A stretch of DNA of 64,000 nucleotides from Rhytidiadelphus loreus (taxonomy: Eukaryota; Streptophyta; Bryopsida; Hypnales; Hylocomiaceae), in contig OX344762.1 of assembly GCA_947034895.1 (NCBI GenBank), positions 46,232,760 through 46,296,759 on the forward strand, read 5' to 3'. The notes beneath the pieces were generated by a model. That model was not told where the DNA came from. It saw only the letters and a list, made by a program, of their open reading frames with translations, and searched no databases. Position numbers and translations under genes: made by a program. This document shows, piece by piece, positions 48,431-58,850 of the stretch (the stretch's first letter is position 1; each line of letters opens with the position of its first letter).

Positions 48431-49350
48431 AACCGTGATCCAAAATGTCCATCTTTGTAATTTTTGAAGAATTTCATAGTCAATGTCTAGCGATGACATG
48501 ATAAGATACACTAGAATATACCTAGGAATGGATTTTGGATACAAAAAGTTATTTATTCAATTTCCATATTTAATTTCACTTGTACATGTACGGTTTAAGG
48601 TATAGGATTATACGCAACTCCAATATTGGCTCATATACTAACTCATAAAATATATTTATAATAAGATTAGAAGTTCAATCCTTAGGCTAAACATCAACTT
48701 TATGATCTTAAAAAAAAAATATTCAAATTGCATTTGTGTACCTTGTAATGCACCAAAGTGCATAGGCATATATTAGCATACTTTGTGGTACATTAATGTA
48801 TTATCATCAAATTGCATATTAGCACATTTTGCTACAAGATTTGAAAAATCAAATGCTGCAGCACCCAACACCTTTTTATAACTCCAAAATATAGATGAAA
48901 ATACGACCATCTTGAAATTATCACTTTCTAATGTACATCTATTTACAATAACATGACCATCCTAAAATTGTCACTTTCTAAAAGATGATAGGTAACCTTC
49001 TTCACTTCTTAACCAAAATAGAGATGTGGACAAAAAATTCCATTGATTTCCTCATTCGAATGGATTTTTTCCAGAGAGTCAATTCTCCACATAAATTTGA
49101 AATTGAGGACATATTCTCCAAGCTAAAAAAGGAGGAAGAAATGTATTAAAATTTGAGGTGTAGGCAATTGCATTAACATCCTTTTAACCCTTACCAAACA
49201 CAAATTTGAAAGTGCCTCAAGTCAAGCAAGCATCTTGTAGATTGAGAATGAATTACTGGTAAGGTAGTATACTCTAAAAGCGCCCATCTTGAGGCCCATC
49301 TTCTTCGAACTACCCCTATTTCTAGGTGTAGAATGGAGATGGGGTGATCC

Positions 49351-50281
49351 TTAACCCCTAAAGGACCGGACTGTGTTTTTTGGCTGTATAAATTTTTTGG
49401 GTGGTACCTACGAGTGGAGATTTTCATATTTGAAGCTGAAATTTTAATAGAATGTGGGGTCAAGGAAGATCTTTCATATGCACCAAATTTCATGACATTT
49501 GGAAATACGAGTCAAAAGTTATAGCCTAATATGTTACTTTTTTTCCCAACTGGGCAGTTCGGGCAGATCAGAAAAATCACTTTTTTCAGAAACAAAAATT
49601 TGGAATTGATTTTCTAGAGTTTTATATACACAAAAAGCTTTGAATCATTCCATTTTGATCAATGAGTCAAAAGTTATGAGGATTTTTTGTTTGCGGGCAG
49701 TTTTGGATTTCCTACTCTAAAATAAACTTTGAAATCCTTTATCTTACCCGATTTTCAATATTTTTGGACAAAAATAAAATCTTAGGATGTAGATACATTA
49801 TTACAACATTTCGACCATTGGGATTGGAAGTTTTCAATTCCATATTTAAATTGTAAATAATTTAGTATTTTTAATCATTCTCTACTACTACCTACTTACT
49901 ATTTTTTTCCTATATGTTGTACTATTCCAAATTATCTAAATTTTTTCAAGCATGTGGCCAACTTGACTAGGAAAACAAATCCAAAGAATCACCACCATTT
50001 AGGTCATTTTTTCATAAAAATGTGAGCTTGTGAACTGCAGCTGCCCTGCTTTTCGCAGGATAAAAAAATGATTTTGGTTAATTTGAATGCTTATATCTTG
50101 CAATCCCCCCGGTGGAAATGTCTGAAAATTTTACCACATGCTTTTTATACTATATAATACAAGATCCTACGGTTAGATATGTCAAAAAAAGTTTTTTTTA
50201 CAAAATTTTGGTACTTGTACTAGAAATGGCAGTTTTGGAGCATTTTTGGTGAAAGTATAGTGACGGTCCTTTAAGGGTTAA
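49351..50281 (+). mobile_element. TTAA-flanked element, 0.93 kb, reference copy
   Basis: Left TTAACCCCTAAAGGACC, right GGTCCTTTAAGGGTTAA, inverted repeats of about 13 bp that start CCC just inside TTAA. The interior is AT-rich with no transposase. Blocks such as ATCATTCCATTTTGATCAATGA and AGATCCTACGGTTAGATATG recur in the other copies. Its right TTAA is also the left TTAA of the next element. Confidence 0.88.
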
Positions 50282-50862
50282 CCCATTAAGGACCGGTCGA
50301 CCACTTTTTGGTCGATTTCAGTACTTTTTGTCTCTTACAATTTGTAGAACATTTGATTTCCAAAAACTTAAAGAGGAACACATTTAAAGTCTCTTCATAT
50401 GCTCCTAACAAAATCAATTTCAAGAGATTATGTGCAAAAATGAGTGACTTGTGCTTGTTCAAACTTGAAATAGCTTGACCCTTCATATTGGGATTTTCAA
50501 TGAAAAATGCATATTTATTTCAAAGGACAACTATTTATGTGTGTGAAGGAATTAGTTGAAAGGTTTTGGGTCAATTTCCAGAAAATTTATGCAAATTTAT
50601 GCCCAATTGTAGCAAACCCTAGTTTTGCACTAGTGCCAAAGGTTGTTTATGGCACATCAATATTTGAAGAGTTATTACAAAGATGTAAACCGTTGGATCA
50701 CTTTCATTTTTGGTGTGGTTCAAGAACCTATTCCATGGAATTTATCTATTCAATCCGATCTAAAATTACATCTACCAAGAGGGCACAAAATGGCACTTTT
50801 TTGGAATTGTATACAAAAACCACACCCACCCCTCAAATCGACCACGGACGTTAATGGGTTAA
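50278..50862. mobile_element. TTAA-flanked element of a second subtype (585 bp), abutting the previous one
   Basis: Left TTAACCCATTAAGGACCGG and right (reversed) TTAACCCATTAACGTCCGTG. The termini and the next bases (GTCGACCAC / GTGGTCGA) pair. It shares one TTAA with the element at 49,351-50,281. A 115-codon frame inside (50,507-50,854) has no known domain. Confidence 0.8.
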
Positions 50863-52060
50863 ATGGACCACTATAGTAATTGAATGCATCAACAAAAAAT
50901 TGTTTTTCTATTGCAAGAGCCAATCATTGTCTTTGATTTCTGCACATCTCTTTACAAGTTGCAAGTGGACGGATTTTGGAAGACCTATTAATAATCACAA
51001 ATAGGTGCCTCTGTCCAAGAATCTTTGAAAACTTATAACTAATTCAAAAATGCTTGGAAAATTACAAACCCACTTGTGTTAGGTTCCACATCTATTTTTC
51101 TTTCTCTGAAAAATGATTGAAAAATGATTCTATCTGCGGAAGCCTATGAAAAAGGCAGACCAGCTCTTAAATAGTTGCTTTTAGAGCATACTACCTTAGT
51201 ATCAAATTAGTAGTAGATTGGTGGTGGACTCAAAACAGCTTTTGGAGCCTTCTAACCATGATTTTAATTTATTGTTTCTAATTTTTTTTACTATTATTTC
51301 TCTTTCATAGCTTTCAAAATATGTAGATAGTTGTAATATTTGGTGAAGTACCATATTGACTTTGTGGGGGAAGTGTCTCAATGAAGAATGGAATCTTTTT
51401 GTCTCTAACTCTAAAAGTCCAACAATTCTTGTCTCTAGCGCTTCTTCGTCGAAAAACGCCTCAATTCCAAACAATCTCATGAGAGCTTTAATTAATTTGT
51501 TTTTTTTAATTTGGTCTTGACTATTGCGCCCAGTCATACAATAAATGTACCCAACTTTCCCCACAATTGTGTGCACGTGTCTTCAAGGGAAGCAACAAAG
51601 AAAATGAAGGCCAAGGCTCACATACATATGCAACTCTATGCTCTTAGAATTCAACTAGGCACTTTTTTTTTTCTCCGCGTGTAATCATAACATTGTTTTA
51701 CCAATGAGGCAAGGGTCCCTTTGGCATCCTTGAAAAAGGAGACCCCTACCTACAGTGAACACAATTGTCTTACATGACTCCTCGGTGTACCAACCCCAAT
51801 CCTTGGATTAACCTCAGAAGCCCCTCCCCGGAATAACCCCTATCCAGCAAAGCATAATACCTTCCCAGCATCGGGAGGACCATTGAGTGCCTGGTGTATT
51901 ACAGTAAGTTATTACAAGTGGTAACCCTATTCTATGTTCTGAATTGCCGACTTTGAATTCGGGAGCCAGACACATTCCAAGCAATGATACACACCACCTC
52001 CGCTCTCGATCATCCCGTGACTCGAGAGTTTGTTAATATTACAACCCACATTTTTCCTCC
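50863..52060. other. Intergenic DNA, GC rising after 51,660
   Basis: A minus frame of 124 codons (51,202-51,576; QDQIKKNKLIKALMRLFG) shows no recognised domain. A short block of it (TGACTTTGTGGG..., AATGAAGAATGGA) recurs near 55,390-55,430, so it is probably repeat-derived. The 51,660-52,060 part is richer in GC, with no gene seen. Confidence 0.35.
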
Positions 52061-52996
52061 GTCACTGCTCCGAGAATTCCACAGTTCTCTGTCAAAAATT
52101 TCAAACTTTTCTTCAACTGGGCATTCACTCATGAGTGAGAGAAATTAAAGGTTGGCCTACAGGCTGATAAAATATGAATTCAGGAGGCGGGGCTCACTGC
52201 TTCTGTCACTGCTCCAAGAATTTCACAGTTCTCTCTCAAAAATTTCAAAGTTAAATGAATCCTTCAACTGGGCATTCGATCACTCATGAGTGAGGGAGTG
52301 AGAAAGGTTGGCCCACAGGCAGGCTGATAAAATATGAATTCTGGAGGGCGGGGCTCACGGCTCCTGTCACTGCTCCAAGAATTTCACAGTGTTCTTTCAA
52401 AAATTTCAAAGTTTCTTCAACTAGCTGGGCAATCCATATATTCACTCCGTCATGAGTGAGTGAGGTTGCACCGGATAAAATATGAATTCAGGAGGCGGGG
52501 CTAGCTCACGGCTTCAGTCACGGCTCGAAGATTTTCACAGTTCTCTCTCAAAATCTTCAAACTGTTAAATTAATTCTTCAACTGGGCATTCGATCACTCA
52601 TGAGTGAGGGAGTGAGAAAGGTTGGCCCACAGCTGGCTGATAAAATATGAATTCTGGAGGGTGGGGCTCACGGCTTCTGTCACTGCTTCCAGAATTTCAC
52701 AGTTTTCTTTCAAAAATTTCAAAGTTTCTTCAACTAGCTGGGCAATCCATATATTCACTCCGTCATGAGTGAGTGAGGTTGCACCGGATAAAATGTGAAT
52801 TCAGGAGGCGGGGCTAGCTCACGGCTTCTGTCACAGCTCGAAGAATTTCACAGTTCTCTCTCTAAAATCTTCAAAGTTAAATTAATTCTTCAATGCAACT
52901 GGGCATTCGATCACTCATGAGTGACGGAGTGAGAAAGGTTGGCCCACAGTCAGGCTGATAAAATATGAATTCTGGAGGGTGGGGCTCACGGCTTCC
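52061..52996. repeat. Tandem array of 144-165-bp units with higher-order alternation
   Basis: GTCACTGCTC/GTCACGGCTC starts units at 52,061, 52,205, 52,366, 52,517, 52,679 and 52,830. Successive lengths are 144, 161, 151, 162 and 151, with a last unit of about 165. All share CAAGAATTTCACAGT, AAAATTTCAAA, CAACTGGGCATTC-like and GATAAAATATGAATTC blocks. Units 2, 4 and 6 have a perfect palindrome TCACTCATGAGTGA and GGTTGGCCCACAG. Units 3 and 5 have CTAGCTGGGCAATCCATATA and TCACTCCGTCATGAGTGA. The array is therefore a dimer repeat of about 312 bp. It is GC-richer than its surroundings. Confidence 0.93.
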
Positions 52997-53596
52997 TTCA
53001 CGACTTGACAGTCGCACTACTCATTTCACTCATTCCAAGCTGCGACGCGGTATTATTGACGCCCTTTCCCACACCGAACGACAGTCAGTGCCCGCACTGA
53101 CAAAGCCTTAGCTACTTCCTGAGTCATCCTAGCTACTTTACTGCTGCAGCCTTCCATGACTAAGTTCCAAACTTAGATGGAGAGATAAAAGGTGAAAGGA
53201 ATCTCTCTTAGACTACCCAGCCTATCACTGAAGTAGCCAAAAAAAAATGATGCAAGTGCTGAATGAATGAATGAATAGGAGCATGTTTTTGTTTCTTTAG
53301 GAACTTATCTTGAAAGTCATTCATGGAACACTTTTTGTACAAATGAATCTCAATGGTGTCATAGGATTTCAGGGCCTCTTTGCATGTATCGGTGGGTGGG
53401 AAAACTTCATAACAAGGGTGCTACAAGTGCAAATAGCAATTACACTTTCATGTGGTCCCCGTGGGTGCAATAAGAATTGCACACGTCGGTATTAGATTCC
53501 TAGCCTCAAGACACTCAAGACACTCTCCACATAGTCAATACTTCATCAAAGTATACAACCTACTGCATATTCTAAAAGCTATGAAAGAAAGACAAA

Positions 53597-54970
53597 ACCC
53601 TAAAGTCCCAAGAGTCTCCTCAAGGGACTCTTGAAAGCTAGCTCGGGCAAGTACCTAAGATCTCAATTTGTGGCAAGATTATTTTGAACTTTTTTTCAAG
53701 ATAGGAAAATTGATTAGCTTTCTAGGAGTATAATTTTTATTTCAATCAATGCATGGGAGCAAAAGTTATACCACAATAAGCCCAGTTTAGGTGAGGGGGG
53801 CAACAACAATAAAACTAAACTAAACTAATATTTCTAAAAATTTAATTCTTATAGATTATATTTTTGTCTATGTAGAAAGTTTTGATTCATTCCATTTGGA
53901 TAAGTAATATGGAAGTTATGAAGCTTCTTGTATTGTAGGCAACCTTAATAAATTCTTGAAAAAATAATTTATTGGATTCATTTTTTAACTCAATTTAACC
54001 CCTAATGGACCAAGGCCTTTTTTCACCAAAAAACATTTAAAACTGCCATTTCTATTGCAAAGAGTAAAAAAAAAATTATTTTTTTATTTTTATTTTTTTG
54101 CACATCTAATCGTAGGATCTTACACCTAACTAGTTGAAAATGTATGAAATAAATTTCAAATTTTTTGACTGCATAGATTACAAGATATTTGCATTTAATG
54201 TAAAGAAAACAAGTGTTTTTTTGCATATTGCGGGACTAGATTATTTGATGCTTAAATTGCTTGGTCTCCCTTGTTTTGAGCTTATTTGGACATAACTTTT
54301 GTTCTTGGACACCAATTGAAGAAAAATTATATTCTTATGAAGATAATTACTTTTCTATCTTCAAATTTTTTTTTAAGAAAATCATGATAGAAATTGAGGT
54401 CATAGGTACCTATCTGAAATCCAATTTGTCCCTTAAAGGGTCAATGGTCCTTTAGGGATTGAACCATGTTTCAAAAAAATCTCTACACATGGTTTACTTT
54501 GCTTTCTAGAACAAATCTCACTATTGGGATTAGTGTGTTTCAATTCCATTGTTGAGCTATCAACAATTTAGTTTTTCCTTCTATCTTGTATTTGCTTCCA
54601 TTTAATAAGATTTTAACAAATGAAAATGATTGGGGGGTGAATTTTTTTCTTCTCAATTCTCAACTCAATTTTTCAAATAAAAAAATTAAATCCACAGTCT
54701 ATAGTACAAAAATTTTAAGTTAAGAGGATTCAAAGCCTTATAATCTAATTAGGCTAGGAACAATTTTAGTTATTTTTTATTTTTTACTTTAAACACTTAT
54801 ATTTTGTAATTGATGTGGTCAAAGTTTCTAAAACTTCTTCCAAACATTCTCATACTAGTCTAGTGCAAGATCCTACAATTGGATATGCCAAAAAAACAAA
54901 TGATTAAATATGTTGTTTTTTGCATAGAAAATGACAACTTTAAGTATTTTTTGACATAAAAATTGACCAT
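53597..54970 (+). mobile_element. Diverged TTAA-family element interrupted by another
   Basis: The left part (53,597-53,994) matches the left half of the 30,286 copy (GGGAGTATAATTTTT, GGGAGCAA.AGTTAT, ATTCATTCCATTTGGAT). The right part (54,463-54,970) continues with its right half (CACTATTGGGATTAGTG, CATTCTCATACTAGT, AAGATCCTACAATTGGATATG). The ends are eroded. The inner element 53,995-54,462 separates the halves. Confidence 0.55.
53995..54462 (-). mobile_element. TTAA-family element nested inside an older copy (468 bp)
   Basis: Left TTAACCCCTAATGGACCAAG, right GGTCCTTTAGGGATTGA (last base pair of the flank changed). Near its left end CATTTAAAACTGCCATTTC matches the 24,180 copy, so it has the same reverse orientation. 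Non-coding apart from a 64-codon frame with no known domain. Confidence 0.65.
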
Positions 54971-57150
54971 GGTAGACACATAGAGAATGACCCTATTACA
55001 AGAGTTTTTCAATAATGAGATTTGGATGATTGCTTCAAGTGAGTAAGATGAGCATTATGGATACAATTTGTGTTGGTTTTGGGCAATTCACTTCAAAAAT
55101 TCGTAACAAATTCATACTTTATCAAGAAAATATAATTTGATTGCTCTCGCCATTTCTCACACTTCTCTTTATGTGGGATTTAAAAATAAAAATAAATTAG
55201 CCATTACATGAGGGAAAAACTCCTATTTATGAATGCAATGGGTTGTTTTACCTTAGGTGTAAAATTATACTTAATAGGGGGGTTAAATAGGATGGTAGGA
55301 CACTTGCTTACATCTCAAATTTTAATACATTTTTTCCTCCTTTCTCAGCTTTTATCTTTCCAAATAAGTAACTAGTTTTTAAATTACATGGACAATTGAC
55401 TTTATGGGAAAGATTCGAAGTGAAGAATGGACTTTTTCGTCCACAATCTCTATGATATACAAGAGTTCCCCCACCCCCAGCAAAGTGAAACCCAAAGAAG
55501 TAAGTCGGTGTCGTACAGTAATTGGGTGAGCATGGATCCAATGAAAAGTACAGTAGCATCCACTGTGAGTCTAGAAGCAAGCCAATAATTGAAGCACCAA
55601 TTGAATGACTGATGGTGGCTATGATCACGACCAGACTTTCTTTTCTTTTAATCTTTCCATTCTGATTCTTTTCTTTTGATTCTTTTGATTTTGATTTCAT
55701 TAAGGCTACTAATTCTTGCAAATTTTCTTAATCTATTCTTGCTGTTATTTTTTATTGCTATAATTCAGCAAACATTCTTTAGCCAAATATAGCTTAGATT
55801 GTGTCATTAGAGCTCTTGGTGTGTGATCATAACATGGTCAAATTATTCTCTTCCAAGTCTTATTGTTGATCTTTCCTCTCATATCTTCTTAGCTGTGTCA
55901 ATGCTAATGTCATTTACACATTTGATTTTTTAGTTGAATTTTCAATATCTCATAGTATTAGAATATTTTGCTTCTTGGTATTATCTATAGAGAACATCTG
56001 ATACACTAATCATGAAATTTAGTGTTATGGTACCTATAGTATTGTTTACTCTATCATGTAACTCACTCTACTTATCATGTAACTCACTCTAGTTATCATT
56101 TGGTTGACAATTAGTAAATGTTCATATTGGATATTGATTTTTAGTATTGTCTAGTAAACTATCTTGCTCTATCTTGGTCCCAATCTCTCTCCTTTTTTTT
56201 AGTGTTCATGTTGACATTAATTTAGAGCTAGTAACATTAGCAATATTATTGCCATTCAATGTTAGAGTTTGTAATTAGTGTTACAAACACTAAATTCGAT
56301 TATTAGTGTAAGGTGAAAACACCCAAAAATGTCAAATATAAGCAATTCAATATAGATGGAGGCATTTTTTTCAATTTTTTTTCAACGTAGTATTGACAAT
56401 TGAAAATCATCAATTTTTGGATAAGACATGTGATTACTATGAGTTTTCAAAACAAAAACATCCCTAGACCACCAAAACCGTCACATTGGTTGGTTATAAA
56501 CTAAAATCTAGGAAATCAAGAATCAAACATTCAATTACAATTAAGTATGGAAACAATTTAATTGCACTTTTGAGGACACTTTTAGAAGAAGTCTAGTAGT
56601 CTACTTGTTAGGAATGAGTCTACAATTGTTTTTGGATGTTTCACCGTTAGCATTATTAACCAATGGTAGTGGGGGCCTTAAAAAAAGTGGGAGCCTCAAA
56701 TATGGAAAATTGGCAACTTCCTTGCCAACCAATGACTCTTTTGCAACTTCCCACTTTGTCAATGAAACTAGCATTACAACTTCCCAACCATCCAATGACT
56801 CTTTGTAGATTAAATAAAATTCTTTCCCATACATCCAAGGAGGGATTATTCCAATCTCCAAGGGGGAATGGTTTTCGCTGCTTAACAATGTAATACCTTA
56901 ATGGAAAATTTTGTTGAAATGAAGTCATCCCGCAATTTTGGCACTTTTATGGTTTACACTGTGGTTTGAAATCTATACTTGTCCTAAATGTCACTTTTAT
57001 GGTTTGGATTGTGTAGTTTGAAATGTACACTTGTCCTACATGTCACTTTTATGGTTTATACCGCACGGTCTAAAAATGGTGTATGAAATATGCCATTTTA
57101 ATGAAATTCCCTGCTAAATGATGTAGCTACTCGCCAAATGATGTCAGGAG
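54971..57150. other. AT-rich intergenic DNA with repeat fragments
   Basis: A minus frame of 137 codons (55,308-55,721) has a lysine-rich N-terminus and a hydrophobic middle, but I recognise no family and parts of its DNA are dispersed repeats. At 56,640-56,930 there is an inverted copy of the TCATTGACTAGTTGG repeat. 56,940-57,080 has a roughly 55-bp sequence repeated (CACTTTTATGGTTT, three times). Confidence 0.4.
56640..56930 (-). repeat. Inverted copy of the dispersed TCATTGACTAGTTGG-type repeat
   Basis: In reverse complement it reads GAGATTGGAATAATCCC, AAAGAGTCATTGGATGGTTGGGAAGTTG and then GCAAAAGAGTCATTGGTTGGCAAGG, as in 25,235-25,480 and 26,440-26,595. Overlapping frames on both strands come from this repeat and are not likely genes. 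Confidence 0.65.
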
Positions 57151-57159
57151 TTTACCGTG

Positions 57160-58850
57160 GCTTACAACAAATTTGATTTAAAACCTTGCTCAAGAATTCT
57201 ACCTTCCTCCTTAATTTTCCTCCTGACCTGCTGCAAGACCAAAATTATTTTAACACTAAAAGAGAGAATGGCTGATCATGATCACAGAGTGACTGTAAGT
57301 CTGTCCCGCCCTACGAGCTTTGGGAACTGCACTTCAGTCTCCATCTAGCTCCTTCCCCTTGTCCTCACCTTCTCCCACCCACGGACAGGCACTCACTCCA
57401 TCTTCCTTTCCACCGTGCACGCAGCCGGTGCAGTTACCTCTGCACTAGCTAGCTAGCTAGATTCTATTGACATTACCAACCGCTCTTCGAGTACCGTGCA
57501 TCATCACACCAAAATAGAACTATTCTAACTACTACTTTAATAAGGAAGAATCAATGGCAATTGCATTGGTAGTTTGGCAGAGCACACTGGCAATGAGCAC
57601 CCCCTTGCCATGTGCATTATGATAGCTATCTTAGTATCATACTACAGTACTGATTGATTGAACCCAAAGGTCAGCCAGCACTTATTGCAGGAGATTTCTG
57701 CCACAGACACTGCAGCAGCAGCAGCAGCGGAAATGGATTATGCTAGTCTGGAAAGAAAGGCAACCAGTTGAATCCAAATGGCAGGGAAGTTGAAGTTGAA
57801 CCGACAGGAATTAAAGGAGTGGTCATGCAACGACTTTCAAGTCCCATATCTGTACGAATTGAAGTGGAGACGGTGAGCGAGCGCCGTCGACGCATCACTG
57901 CATCGCTCTCTCTCTCGCTTATGCGGTACTGAACTTGGGTAGCCGATCGAGGTTTTGGCGCGGGGGCTCTAATCGTCATTGAATCCCGAAATGAGTGACG
58001 TTCATCATGAGCGTTGGGCATGATTCGATCACCTCGCCGGCTCGATAGTTGTTATTCGGCTTTCCCTTTCGTAGACTGAGATAGCGCTGTGCACACTGTC
58101 AGGAAGCTAGTTTGCTAGCAAGAAGGGGATGTAAGGGTTTCGAGGTGGGTAGCAAGTAGCTAGAAGGCAATTCGGAATCCGCCATCTCCTGATCGTCGTC
58201 TCACCTTAAAGATCTATCTAGCAAGTCGGTGCCAGTTACCATCAATCGACAAGGCATGCTTGTTCTAGCTAGAATTGTCCCTCCAATGCCGTTCAGAATT
58301 GGGAAGACTGAATTTGGGAAGAGCTTCGAGAAATAGTGAAGAGTAGTGACGAGATCTGACGACTATTTAACGAGCCAGCTTGTTGCTACTTTGCTTTCAC
58401 GCCATTCCATCGCAAGCGCCCGTTTCTCTGGAATTTTCCGGCAGCTGTTGCAAAATTTTGGAGCTCCGTCAATGTGCCAAGGTGACCCAGCCTAGTTAAC
58501 TTCAGCGATTTTACAGATCCCTGCTGTTTGATGTTCCTCCGGGTGCACTAGCTAGTACTGAAGGCTGAATTAAATTGCAATAGTTTTTGTAGTAGTTTTG
58601 CAATATATGACCGTCTTTTATCTCTTCACAATTTTGCAATGGTTTAGTCCTGGAACACTATGCAATGTATTTGCATTGGTTCCGTGCCCAAGACTTTTGG
58701 CACCAAGTTTGCAACTCTTTCGCATTTAATGGTCCGCAATATACCCTAAGTTTTTAACGAAGTACGAAACCGCTACAAAACTAATTGCTGATGTGTTGCA
58801 ACTGCTACTTCCTGTTACAGTAGTGTGGTGATCCCCGAGCGAGCGCGGCG
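57160..58850. promoter_or_regulatory. GC-richer 5' flank of the NAT-like gene
   Basis: GC rises from about 57,160 toward the NAT start at 58,851. The stretch contains a CAG run (57,711-57,728), CT runs and C/G-rich words, and no frame with a known domain. It probably contains the promoter and 5' leader. A 5' UTR intron is possible but not proved. Confidence 0.4.

Larger units (their letters stand above)
44705..49350. other. AT-rich intergenic DNA, no gene seen
   Basis: Very AT-rich with short frames only. It holds two copies of a GTGAGC-ended repeat (46,325-46,553 and 48,307-48,430) and a fragment near 49,115-49,170 (GGAGGAAGAAATGTATTAAAAT) that recurs inverted at 55,305-55,355. No gene or RNA is supported. 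Confidence 0.5.

Noticed and set aside
50507..50854. 115-codon plus frame
   Set aside because: Lies wholly inside a 585-bp TTAA element with no transposase-like motif; likely a chance frame.
55308..55721. 137-codon minus frame, considered as a gag or copia fragment
   Set aside because: No zinc knuckle, protease or polymerase motif could be seen, and part of the DNA is a dispersed repeat.
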